64,000 bases of DNA from CAVVGZ01 sp963841845 (GTDB lineage Bacteria > Chloroflexota > Anaerolineae > Anaerolineales > Anaerolineaceae), in NCBI GenBank assembly GCA_963841845.1, contig CAWJEG010000013.1:372001-436000 (forward strand), written 5' to 3'. Made by a program: the position numbers and the translations under genes. Positions 1 through 9,087 of the stretch are shown here, one piece after another. The first letter of the stretch is position 1. Each line of letters opens with the position of its first letter. The notes under the pieces are model-generated. The model was not told the DNA's origin. It made no database searches and saw only the letters and a program-made list of their open reading frames with translations.

Positions 1-662
1 CCTTCAGGATTTTCGGCACCACGTTCCATAAGCCAATAATTTATTCTATTTTTCACGTCACCAATCGTTAACGGATTCCCGTCGGTTCTTACTAAAATAT
101 TATTCCTGGCGCGATGGCCGCTGAGGAAATCAGCCACCAGGTTTACTACTTCGACTGTAATCTCTCCCATTTTTTTTATCCGGTTGATCTCCCCGGCATC
201 CTTGGTCGCCCTGGCTTCTATTAATACATCGCCTTCTTCTGATGAAACCAGTTCATATCCATTATTTTCCAGAACCAATTTGGTAAAAATTTCAATCGCT
301 GGGCTTAAACGAACTTTTCCATACACAGCGATTCGTCCAGACTTTAATCCAAGATCCGAAAGCATGAGCTTATAACGCAGCACATTTGCTCTAAGATGGC
401 TATTATTGCACTCGGCCAATAATTTTTTCTCGGGATAAAGTGAATAACTGATGCACTCTAGTCCCGATTTTTCCGCATTATCCTTTTCTATTGGATGATA
501 AAAAATTATAGGATCTCTGCCCACTATTTTAATAATATCAGCATGAGTCAGATGGACACCGCCTGTAAAGTAATAAAGGTCCGGATTATGATCCCCGGCT
601 CCCGTGATTATCAGGCAGTCAACATTATGTTTTATCATCAGTCCGTCTAAGTCTTTTTTCAT
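1..662 (-). CDS. M24-family peptidase (Xaa-Pro aminopeptidase-like), N-terminal part
   Basis: The gene starts at an ATG at 662 and runs off the left edge, leaving about 220 codons. The protein opens with a short segment like the creatinase N-terminal domain of Xaa-Pro peptidases (GAGDHNPDLYYFTGG near the start). It continues through a linker of the type LIEARATKDAGEINRIKKMG, which in this family precedes the metal-binding catalytic domain. That metal-binding half lies outside the window, so activity cannot be judged. The gene follows selA on the same strand after a 27-nt gap, with a CGGA element ahead of the start, so the two are probably co-transcribed. A second, complete M24 peptidase lies at 51450-52556. 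The family call rests on overall sequence character and is moderately sure. Confidence 0.7.
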   Translation of the reverse strand, partial: MKKDLDGLMIKHNVDCLIITGAGDHNPDLYYFTGGVHLTHADIIKIVGRDPIIFYHPIEKDNAEKSGLECISYSLYPEKKLLAECNNSHLRANVLRYKLMLSDLGLKSGRIAVYGKVRLSPAIEIFTKLVLENNGYELVSSEEGDVLIEARATKDAGEINRIKKMGEITVEVVNLVADFLSGHRARNNILVRTDGNPLTIGDVKNRINYWLMERGAENPE

Positions 663-689
663 AGGATTCCGTTTTACCCTCGGTTTAAT

Positions 690-2084
690 CTAAGGATTCA
701 TTTTTAGCATAGCTGCCTTCAATCCGTGCAAAAAAGCCTCCTCCTGATCATTTAATACTGTGCGCGGATCAAATAAAACCCGGTTCTCTTCAATCCTGGC
801 AATAATAGGAGGAGTTTGGTTTCGTAATATTTTCAAAAACTCATTGGGTTTGGGAACACCGATGGATAAACTATAGGTTGGGATCTTCTCCCCGGGTAAA
901 CTTCCACCCCCAATTGTCGAAAAAGCTTCAACAACATCCCCTCTACCTGCACGATTCTGCCATTTGATGGCGATGTCTTTTATTTGCTTGTTGGTCTTTG
1001 CAATCATTTGCCAAATAGGGATATTCTCAATGTACGAATCCTTGAGGTAGAGAAGCAAAGTCGCAGTAAGTGCTGCCAGGCATATTTTATCGGCACGTAC
1101 AGCCCTGGCTAAAGGATGAATTTTTATTTTTTTGATTAACTCTAACTTCCCAACAATGATTCCCGCCTGCGGTCCGCCTAAAAGTTTATCTCCCGAAAAG
1201 CACACAATATCAGAGCCGGCTTCCAAAGATTCCTGGACGGTTGGTTCATGGGTTAATCCAAATTGTTCAGTGTCTATTATCGCGCCAGACCCTTGGTCAT
1301 CCATTAACAGGACATTGTTTTCTTTTGCCACGGATGACAATTCGGAGATTGTTGGTTCATTTGTAAATCCGATTAATTGGAAATTCGAGTGGTGAGCGTG
1401 TAGGATCATAGCTGCCGGATTCTCAAGCGCTTCCCTGTAATCTCGCAAATGTACCCGGTTGGTGGCTCCAATCTCTACAAGTCTTGCCCCCGATTGTTTC
1501 ATAACATCGGGTACACGAAATCCTCCGCCAATCTCAACAAGTTGAGTTCTGGAAATGATTACCGAGCGTCTCTTTGCCAACGCAGAAAGACATAATAATA
1601 CAGCAGCGGCATTATTATTGACTACAAGTGCTGACTCCGCCCCTGTCAATTGGGTTAAGAGGCTATCGGCATGCACGGTCCGGGAACCCCGTTTCCCAGC
1701 CGCGAGATCAAATTCTAGATTTGAATAACCATAGGAGAGTTTCTGGATAGCTTGTAAAGCAGATTTTGCCAATGGAGCACGGCCAAGATTTGTATGAATG
1801 ATTACACCAGTTGCATTTATTACTTCTACTAAAGAATTTGTAATTTTCGCTCTGATTATTTCATTGGCCTGCTCAAAGATGGTCCCTTCACTAGGAACGG
1901 GTTCTCCGGGATTATATGATTTGCGGATTTCCTCTAAGGTTACTCTGATGGCTTCAAGCGTTTGCGGACGGCCATACTCCTCAATTGTTGCTTTGCCAAG
2001 ATCGGTTTTCAATAATTTGTCTACTGATGGTAATTGCCTGAGTTCATTCAACTTCGCTCCCGGGTTCCCATTTGCTTTTTTCAC
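690..2084 (-). CDS. selA: L-seryl-tRNA(Sec) selenium transferase
   Basis: SelA converts Ser-tRNA(Sec) to selenocysteinyl-tRNA(Sec) using selenophosphate and pyridoxal phosphate. The protein is 464 residues, the normal bacterial length. It shows the family signatures: an N-terminal helical tRNA-binding region (LRQLPSVDKLL), INATGVIIHTNLGRAPL near residue 90, the segment around YSNLEFDLAAGKRGSR near 120, and FSGDKLLGGPQAG, where Lys300 should form the Schiff base with PLP. It lies between a small membrane-protein gene and an M24 peptidase, all on the minus strand. No selB, selD or tRNA-Sec gene is visible, so the rest of the pathway must lie elsewhere. Its presence implies that the organism makes selenoproteins. 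Confidence 0.95.
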   Translation of the reverse strand: MKKANGNPGAKLNELRQLPSVDKLLKTDLGKATIEEYGRPQTLEAIRVTLEEIRKSYNPGEPVPSEGTIFEQANEIIRAKITNSLVEVINATGVIIHTNLGRAPLAKSALQAIQKLSYGYSNLEFDLAAGKRGSRTVHADSLLTQLTGAESALVVNNNAAAVLLCLSALAKRRSVIISRTQLVEIGGGFRVPDVMKQSGARLVEIGATNRVHLRDYREALENPAAMILHAHHSNFQLIGFTNEPTISELSSVAKENNVLLMDDQGSGAIIDTEQFGLTHEPTVQESLEAGSDIVCFSGDKLLGGPQAGIIVGKLELIKKIKIHPLARAVRADKICLAALTATLLLYLKDSYIENIPIWQMIAKTNKQIKDIAIKWQNRAGRGDVVEAFSTIGGGSLPGEKIPTYSLSIGVPKPNEFLKILRNQTPPIIARIEENRVLFDPRTVLNDQEEAFLHGLKAAMLKMNP

Positions 2085-2471
2085 TGATTTGAATCAAATA
2101 TTCAATGAATCCAATCCCGATTGCAATAACTAACTGCCAGGGAAAATGACAAAATTCTACCAAGCTGCAGCCAGGCCAGGATATCCCCAAATACTCCTAC
2201 CCAGATCGCCTGCCGTGCAATCATTCCCCCGGTCACTTTTGATCGATCGGAAAATCGGTAGTTAAGAAGATAAGCAACTGGCAAGGGCGATACCACTTAG
2301 AGCCAGGGTTAATAAAAAGAAGAATAACCATCGTGGACCAAGGGTTGGAAGCTCATATTGAATGAGATAATACAATCCACCCCAACCCACAATCGCTAAA
2401 CTCACTCCGGAAAAGAGAAAAATTCGAAAAGGAGGCAAATTATCCTCGCCATCAATAATATCTATGCTCAT
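2044..2471 (-). CDS. Small conserved-looking membrane protein, frameshifted twice
   Basis: Three reading-frame pieces join into one protein of about 141 residues if one base is dropped near 2282 (GCC CTT [G] CCA) and one near 2131 (GCA GTT [A] GTT). The first piece starts at an ATG at 2471 and carries two hydrophobic segments (FRIFLFSGVSLAIVGWGGLYY and WLFFFLLTLALSGIAL). The middle holds a polar loop (NYRFSDRSKVTGG), and the end holds further hydrophobic segments (LSFSLAVVIAIGIGFIEYLI). The reconstructed stop lies 40 nt inside the start of selA, as expected for a translationally coupled upstream neighbour. I do not recognise a function. The smooth continuation of the topology across both joins is the reason for treating it as one gene. 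It could be a genuine pseudogene. Confidence 0.6.
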
Positions 2472-2555
2472 TATATCTTATTGATCATAAATCATGTTTT
2501 TTGGATAAATGGCTCTGATGTGTCTTTATTCCCGATGGTTTTTGTCTAAATATTA

Positions 2556-2584
2556 TTGACCGGAAAATTTGAATATGATAGAAT
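2556..2584 (+). promoter_or_regulatory. Sigma70-type promoter of the metH riboswitch transcript
   Basis: A TTGACC element and a TAGAAT element are separated by 17 bp. They sit about 30 nt before the start of the SAM-I aptamer, the expected place for its promoter. Transcription should begin near 2591. This is a consensus match with no direct evidence. Confidence 0.65.
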
Positions 2585-2615
2585 TTTTTTAATAGTTTTG
2601 AGTTTTAACTGATGA

Positions 2616-2723
2616 CTCATCCAGAGAGGTGGAGGGAACGGCCCTGAGAAACCTCGGCAACCACTGATAATAGGAGGTGCCAAATCCGGCATTTATTACC
2701 ACACGGTAATATAGGAAGATGAG
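2616..2723 (+). ncRNA. SAM-I (S-box) riboswitch aptamer
   Basis: The element begins with CTCATCCAGAGAGGTGGAGG and contains GGAACGGCCCTGAGAAACC, followed by CGGCAACC and a later GGTGCCAAATCC segment. It closes with GATGAG, which pairs with the opening CTCATC to form P1. These are the hallmark conserved blocks of the S-box aptamer, which binds S-adenosylmethionine and usually shuts off methionine genes when SAM is plentiful. It lies directly upstream of the metH-type gene, which fits. An expression platform follows at 2743-2769. Confidence 0.95.
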
Positions 2724-2742
2724 GATTGATTTATTCGGACAT

Positions 2743-2775
2743 AATGCCTCTCGAATCCAGAGAGGCATTTAATTA
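2743..2775 (+). terminator. Hairpin in the expression platform of the SAM riboswitch
   Basis: A perfect 10-bp stem (AATGCCTCTC with GAGAGGCATT) encloses a 7-nt loop. It is followed by an A/T mix (TAATTAATAA), not a run of T. It is the only strong hairpin between the aptamer and the start codon, so it is the probable OFF-state structure. The poor T-tract makes it an atypical intrinsic terminator. Rho-assisted or otherwise conditional termination is possible. Confidence 0.6.
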
Positions 2776-2803
2776 ATAATAAATAATATTCGGAGTTTTC
2801 CAG

Positions 2804-5800
2804 ATGGAACGTAAATATACGAATCGGCGGTACCTTGATGCTTTACAAAATAAAGTATTGGTATTCGATGGCGCCATGGGGACAAGTTTACAGGAGAAAG
2901 GACTCTCTGCGCAGCACTATGGGGGAGAAAAATACAACGGATGTATTGATTACCTGGTTATATCCTGCCCTCAGGTAGTTGAAGATGTGCACCGTTCATT
3001 TTTGGAGGTTGGGGTCGATGTTATTGAGACCGACTCATTCCGCGCCAACAGGATTACCCTGAAAGATTATGATTTAGCAGAAAAAACAGAGGAAATAAAT
3101 TACCAGGCTGCCAGGCTTGCCAGAAAAATTGCAGATGAATACAGCCAATCTGGGATCAAGAGGTATGTCGCCGGATCGATGGGTCCTTCGGGAAAACTAC
3201 CCTCAATGAATGATCCGGAACTTTCCAATATTTCTTTTGACGAACTGGCCGACGTATTTCGAGAACAGGCTATTGGGCTTCTACAAGGTGGTGTTGATTT
3301 AATTTTGATTGAAACATCCCAGGATATTCTTGAAATCAAAGCCCAGCTAGATGGCATTCAAGCTGCGTTTTTGGAAAGTGATATCTATGTACCTATCCAG
3401 GTTCAGGTATCACTTGGATACATCCGGAAAAATGTTATTAGGAACTGATATCAGTGCAGTTCTTTCAACCCTGGAAGATTTCCCTATTGATGTAATTGGA
3501 TTGAACTGTTCTACTGGACCGGAACATATGCGTAATCCGATTCAATTCCTTGGTGAGATGTTCTCCCTGCCGGTTTCATGCATACCCAATGCAGGACTCC
3601 CACTTAATATCGATGGCAAAGCGGTCTATCCTCTTGAACCACAATTATTTGCCAGTCAGATGTTGGAATTTGTTGAAAAATTTCATGTCAATGTGGTTGG
3701 TGGTTGCTGTGGAACAACTCCAGATCATTTACGTTTACTCGTGAACCAGGTTGCCAATAAGCAAACAACTCAAAGAATGGTACAACCAGAACCAAGGTTA
3801 TCCTCCGGTATTCAATCCATGTCAATGGTTCAGGAGCCTGCCCCATTTTTAATCGGCGAACGATTAAATACACAGGGAAGTCGCAAATTTAAACGCTTGA
3901 TCATGGATGAAGATTTTGATTCGATTCTGGCATTTGCCCAGGAACAGGTGGATAGCGGCGCTCATGGTTTGGATATATGTACTGCCCTTACTGAACGTCC
4001 AGACGAGGGTGAGCTGATGAGGCGATTAATCAAATACCCTGGCACCAACCATCTCAGCACCCCTTGTAATTGATTCAACAGAAGCTGATGTCATTGAAAT
4101 TGGTCTCAAGAATTCCCCCGGACGCTGCCTCATTAATTCGACTAACCTGGAATCCGGTAGACAAAAGGCCGATAAAATATTCAATCTGGCGAAAAGATAC
4201 AATGCTGCTGTTATTGCCCTTACCATCGATGAGTCTGGTATGGCAAAGACCGCCGATCGGAAATTGGAAATTGCTGCCAAAATATATAATATCGCTGTAA
4301 ATGAACACGGACTCAAGCCAAAAGACCTGGTTTACGATGTATTAACTTTCACCTTGGGAACCGGCGAAGCAGAATATGCCAACTCGGCTATAGAAACCTT
4401 GGAAGGAATCCGTAAAATCAAACATCAATTGCCGGGTGTTTTAACTTCCCTGGGAGTAAGCAATATTTCCTTTGGTCTTGCCCCTGCAGCGCGGCCAATT
4501 CTCAACAGCGTAATGCTTTATCATGCAGTTAAGGCGGGTTTGGATATGGCTATAGTCAATCCTGCCCAGATTAAACCATATGCAGAAATTCCTCAGGTAG
4601 AAATCAAAATTGCTGAAGATTTGATTTTTAACAGGCATCCACAGGCTCTCCAGGAATTGATTGCATATTTTGAAAATTTTACGTTGGTTGAGGAAACAGA
4701 AGCGAATAACTCACCCTCAAAATTAGAGCAAATGCTCCCTGGTGAACGGATTTACTGGAAGATATTACACCGGAAGAAGGAAGGGGTTGAACAGGACATT
4801 GATGAAATAATTGATCAATCCACGGAGGGATCAAAACATGCTGCCGCTGTGGAAATTCTTAATTCCTTCATGCTGCCTGCTATGAAGGAGGTTGGAGACC
4901 GGTTTGGTCGTGGCGAATTGATCCTCCCCTTTGTGTTGCAATCAGCCGAAGTCATGAAAAAATCAGTTAATCACCTGGAAACATACCTCGAAAAAATTGA
5001 GGGGGTTAGTAAAGGATTGATCGTACTGGCAACGGTTTACGGAGATGTTCATGACATCGGGAAAAACCTTGTTAAAACCATCCTGGTAAATAATGGCTAC
5101 GAAGTAATCGATTTAGGAAAACAGGTTCCGGCAGCAACAATCATCGATAAAGCCATTGAAGTAAATGCCGATGCGATCGGTTTAAGTGCTTTATTGGTCA
5201 GCACGAGCAAGCAAATGCCGCTGATAATAAATGAATTACATAGGCGGAATCTTAAATTTCCGGTCCTCGTTGGGGGTGCTGCAATAAATCGAAAATTTGG
5301 ACGAAGGATTAGTTTTACCGAGGATGAAAAGTATTATTCGCCGGGAGTTTTTTATTGTAAGGATGCATTCGAAGGACTTTCAACAATGGAAAATATCCGG
5401 GATTTGGATAAACGAGATCCTTTCCTGGAAAAAATTCGGACAGAAGCCGAGCGTGAAGTAAACCAGGTGATATCTCCAATTAGCCGGACACAGGCCAGGC
5501 AATCCTCTAATGTATCCTACTCCAGGAGTATTCCCGTTCCACCAAACTGGGGTGTCAGAGTCGTACAATCCATGCCGTTGGATGAAGTATTTCAGCATCT
5601 ATCTAAAAACGAGTTATTTCGTCTGTCCTGGGGTGCCAAAAATACCCACGGGGAGGAATGGGAACATTTACAGGCTGAATTTGAGAAAAGATTGGAACAA
5701 ATGCGTCGGGATGCCTTATTGAATCCCTGGCTTTTTCCTAAGGGGATATATGGATATTGGCCAGCCCAATCTTGTGACCAGGACTTGATTCTTTATGATC

Positions 5801-6321
5801 CGAAATCTATCCATGCAAAAGCACCGGTTGAAATTATGCGTTTCAATTTTCCCCGTCAAACCATGGGAGATTTTTTATGTTTAGCAGATTACTTTGCTCC
5901 TCAGGATTCTGACGTTATGGATATTGTTGCTTTCCAGATTGTTACCGTTGGAAATGATGCATCGGAAAGATTTGATGAATTGCAATCAAAGGGTGATTAC
6001 AGCGAAGCATATTTTCATCATGGACTGGCTGTTCAAACCGCAGAAGCTGCGGCAGATTTCCTTCATAACCATATTCGCAGCGAATTAAATCTTGGGAAAG
6101 AACAGGGTAAACGGTATTCCTGGGGATACCCTGCTATACCAGATCTTGAAGACCATATAAAGGTTTTTAATTTACTTCCAGCTGAAAATGAACTTATGAT
6201 GAAATTAACCCCTGCTTATCAGTTGGTTCCAGAGCAATCAACTGCAGCAATCATCATCCATCATCCGGATGCGAAATATTATTCAATTGGAGAAAACCGG
6301 ATTGATCAATTGATGAGGTAA
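2804..6321 (+). CDS. metH: Cobalamin-dependent methionine synthase, frameshifted twice
   Basis: The enzyme moves a methyl group from methyltetrahydrofolate through cobalamin to homocysteine. Three frames join into about 1171 residues when one extra base is removed near 3416 (TCA CTT [G] GAT) and near 4035 (ATC AAA [T] ACC). The joins restore LDTSGKMLLGTDI and RRLIKTLAPTIS, as the family requires. Domains in order: homocysteine-binding (VIGLNCSTGP and GGCCGTTPDHL, with the zinc cysteines), pterin-binding (FLIGERLNTQGS), helical cap and B12-binding (VYGDVHDIGKNLV, with the cobalt-ligating His), and a C-terminal reactivation domain (RYSWGYPAIPDLEDH). It is controlled by the SAM-I riboswitch just upstream. 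A CGGAG ribosome-binding site precedes the ATG. All active-site motifs are intact, so the breaks look like sequence error, not decay. Confidence 0.9.
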
Positions 6322-6347
6322 AACAAGACTATCTTTTTTTTCACCAG

Positions 6348-6377
6348 ACGGCTGGATAATTCCAGTCGTTTTTTTTT
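6348..6377 (+). terminator. Intrinsic terminator after metH
   Basis: An ACGGCTGG / CCAGTCGT stem with a 6-nt loop (ATAATT) is followed directly by a run of T. It lies 27 nt after the metH stop and separates it from the DUF3048 gene. Confidence 0.85.
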
Positions 6378-6456
6378 ATTGAATATCTGGGACTTGCCTG
6401 GCACTATTATTGCAACTTGAAAGAATATTTAAAAATTTACCATAACTTGTACAGAC

Positions 6457-8184
6457 ATGAACCTATTTAAATTATTAGACATTGTAGCCATTTTTATTTT
6501 AGTTAGCCTTGGATTTGCCATATCTGCAAGGGTTGACGAGTTAGATACCCCATTTTTGTCGATTCCAAGGGTAGCATTTGAAACCTCAGTTCCAACGCTT
6601 GATCCTAACCGCCAAAATAGAATTGATAATTCGAGTACTTTCCCATTATCCGTCATTGATGAGACAAAAACAGGGATATTGACAACAAAATTGCTCGATT
6701 TGATAATTCCGAATATTTCTATGGAATTAAATAATATCGTTTTATTCTTGTCTGATCCATTTAAGCAACCATATACAAAAATAGTTTTTACGATCGACCG
6801 GACTAACTCTCATATCTCCATTGGTTTTGAAAATTCCTCAAAAAAGAATAACAATCCAGTAGCATCCGATGAAACACAGTCATCAACGGATAACATGCAT
6901 AGTGACCAGGTAATACCGGTTTTGCAGGTGGCGCCTGAAAATGTTGATCAACCAGATAATTCTGATCCAGGCCAACCCGTCACCACGCAGATGGATACAC
7001 CGGTGATTTCTGAAATTGAGGAGAGCATTCCCACCCAAAGTGAAACCATTCCAGAATCCCCCTCACCTGTACAGAATGAGGTAGCCATTGTGGATACGCA
7101 GAATGATTCAATCGATGCTCAACCAGAAATTGATAAATCAATGGAAGATGCAGCCAACTCCGAATCAGAAAACTCCCAATCGACAGTATCACTCCCTGCA
7201 TATGGAAATGGGTCCTGGACCTTAGGGGATAATCCACTCACCGGATTAATCCCAGTTGACGAGGAAAAATTAGATCGCCGGCCAATGATGGTAAAAATTT
7301 CCAATTTTCCCAGAAACGGTCGCCCTCATGCCGGATTGTCTTTCGCAGACATTGTTTTTGAATATTACATTGGCGAAGAAATGAATCGTTTCCTGGCTTT
7401 ATATTACGGAAATGATACTCCACAAGTTGGACCTATCCGCTCCGGATCACCAGTGGATTCACAGCTCACCTCCCTTTACCAGGGGATTGTGAATTATGGA
7501 AATGAAGATCCTCAAGTGGATGGTATGTTGATCAAAGCCCTTGAAGGGCGAGCGTTACCTGTCTGGAAGTGCCCAAGTCCTCCAATTTACGGCGCAGATT
7601 CTGATTCCATTGTTGGAGTTTTTGGCAACACTGAGGAGCTTTCTACTTTCGCAGATAGATTAAACGTCAATAATACCCGTCCATCCTTGAATGGTATGGT
7701 TTTTGATAATAATATTCCATTGAGTTCCCGGCAAATTATGAAATTGGGAGTGGAGTATAGCGAGAGAAATCGCGGTGAATGGTACTACGACCCTCAAACC
7801 GGATTATACGATCGCTGGATTGAAAATTTCAAGGATGGGGATTATTTTATGGAACCTCTTGTTGACCGTGTCAACAACCAGCAATTGAAATTCGCCAATG
7901 TAATCATTATTTTTTCAAAGTATACAGAAGATAACCCTACACGCTATAAAATCGACTTGTGGAACAACCGCAATGGACAAAGAGCATTAATATTCAGGGA
8001 TGGATTAATTATTGAAGGTATCTGGAAGGTTGAAAGTCCTGACCAGCCAATTCAATTTGTGGATGAAAATGGTACCCCAATTGCACTTAAACCCGGGAAT
8101 TCTTGGATTGTTATAGCAAATGAGGAATCAAGCTTGGTAGAAGTAGCCCCTGGTGAATATGATATGCTGTTTTCCATACCTTGA
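6457..8184 (+). CDS. DUF3048 (YerB-like) domain protein, membrane-anchored
   Basis: A 575-residue protein with one N-terminal hydrophobic segment (LLDIVAIFILVSLGFAIS), which may be a signal anchor. A long, low-complexity acidic and Ser/Pro/Gln-rich linker follows, to about residue 250. The C-terminal half is a DUF3048 domain, recognisable by DNPLTGLIPVDEEKLDRRP, VKISNFPRNGRPHAGLS, ADIVFEYYIGE and GPIRSGSPVDSQL. The domain's function is unknown; family members are typically extracytoplasmic. A paralogue lies at 10649-11872 and shares the same motif order but has a shorter, Thr/Pro-rich linker. The ribosome-binding site ahead of the ATG is weak, so the exact start is less certain than the domain call. 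Confidence 0.85.
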   Translation: MNLFKLLDIVAIFILVSLGFAISARVDELDTPFLSIPRVAFETSVPTLDPNRQNRIDNSSTFPLSVIDETKTGILTTKLLDLIIPNISMELNNIVLFLSDPFKQPYTKIVFTIDRTNSHISIGFENSSKKNNNPVASDETQSSTDNMHSDQVIPVLQVAPENVDQPDNSDPGQPVTTQMDTPVISEIEESIPTQSETIPESPSPVQNEVAIVDTQNDSIDAQPEIDKSMEDAANSESENSQSTVSLPAYGNGSWTLGDNPLTGLIPVDEEKLDRRPMMVKISNFPRNGRPHAGLSFADIVFEYYIGEEMNRFLALYYGNDTPQVGPIRSGSPVDSQLTSLYQGIVNYGNEDPQVDGMLIKALEGRALPVWKCPSPPIYGADSDSIVGVFGNTEELSTFADRLNVNNTRPSLNGMVFDNNIPLSSRQIMKLGVEYSERNRGEWYYDPQTGLYDRWIENFKDGDYFMEPLVDRVNNQQLKFANVIIIFSKYTEDNPTRYKIDLWNNRNGQRALIFRDGLIIEGIWKVESPDQPIQFVDENGTPIALKPGNSWIVIANEESSLVEVAPGEYDMLFSIP

Positions 8185-8229
8185 GCTTTAGAATGATTTA
8201 CCGGATGTTGATGTTGCCAATAATGTATG

Positions 8230-8266
8230 ATATCCAAAGGTTTCCTTGACTTTGGATATTTTTTTA
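8230..8266 (+). terminator. Intrinsic terminator after the first DUF3048 gene
   Basis: A 10-bp perfect stem (ATATCCAAAG with CTTTGGATAT) with a 10-nt loop is followed by seven T. The 3' arm overlaps the proposed -35 element of the coaX promoter. Confidence 0.85.
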
Positions 8267-8280
8267 TGTCGGGGTAGAAT
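8252..8280 (+). promoter_or_regulatory. Promoter of coaX-coaBC
   Basis: TTGGAT and TAGAAT are spaced by 17 bp and end 30 nt before the coaX start. The -35 box is embedded in the 3' arm of the preceding terminator. The -35 match is imperfect. Confidence 0.5.
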
Positions 8281-8310
8281 TAATCATAAAAACACTTATG
8301 GATAAAGACA

Positions 8311-9087
8311 ATGTTATTAACGATAGATATTGGGAACACAAACCTGACCCTCGGTCTTTTTAAAGGTGCCGATACGATCTCCCACTGGCGTTTGGCAACT
8401 GACCATGAACGCATGCCGGATGAATATGGATTACAAATCCTTGGACTAATCAGCCATACCGGGTGCTCTCCGGAGGATTTAAAGGGAATTATTCTGGCAT
8501 CGGTCGTACCCCCGCTGACAGGTAGAATCATCCAGGCATGCAGGAATTATCTGAATATTGATCCATTAATCTTGAACCACAATCTTAATACAGGAATAAA
8601 AATCCTCTACGATGATCCCAAATCAGTTGGGGCTGATCGGATCGCTGATGCTGTAGCGGTATCTCACATCTACAAAGGTCCTGCCTGTATTATTGATTTT
8701 GGTACAGCCACTACATTTAATGCGATTACTGCAGATGCAGAATATTTGGGGGGTGCAATTTCTCCAGGGGTTGGGATAGCACTGGAAGCCTTATCTAATC
8801 GCACGGCTCAGTTGCCCCGCATAGATCTCAAACGCCCCCCTTCTGTGATCGGCAGGAATACTGTTCATGCAATGCAATCTGGCATCATCTTCGGCTTTGT
8901 GTGTCTGGTTGAGGGCATGGTAGTCAGATTCCGCCAATATCTGGGTGATAACATGAAAGTCATCGCTACCGGTGGATTAGCTGAAATTATTGCTGATGAG
9001 ACGGAAATTATCGATATTGTCGATCCTTTCCTGACTTTGGAAGGCATGCGAATTGTATGGGAATTGAACAGGACAAACAATGACTAA
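8311..9087 (+). CDS. coaX: Type III pantothenate kinase
   Basis: CoaX phosphorylates pantothenate, the first step of coenzyme A synthesis. The 258-residue protein has the acetate/sugar-kinase-fold motifs of this family: IDIGNTNLTLGLF at the N-terminus (catalytic Asp6), DPKSVGADRIADAVA in the middle (around residue 110), and IIDFGTATTFNAI, then GGAISPGVGIALEAL. Length is typical. The stop overlaps the start of coaBC by 8 nt, so the two are translated as one operon covering consecutive stages of CoA synthesis. Confidence 0.95.
   Translation: MLLTIDIGNTNLTLGLFKGADTISHWRLATDHERMPDEYGLQILGLISHTGCSPEDLKGIILASVVPPLTGRIIQACRNYLNIDPLILNHNLNTGIKILYDDPKSVGADRIADAVAVSHIYKGPACIIDFGTATTFNAITADAEYLGGAISPGVGIALEALSNRTAQLPRIDLKRPPSVIGRNTVHAMQSGIIFGFVCLVEGMVVRFRQYLGDNMKVIATGGLAEIIADETEIIDIVDPFLTLEGMRIVWELNRTNND

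Noticed and set aside
3391..4073. metH as three separate small enzymes (homocysteine methyltransferase plus others)
   Set aside because: The three pieces join with single-base corrections into the exact MetH domain order, with continuous motifs across both joins.
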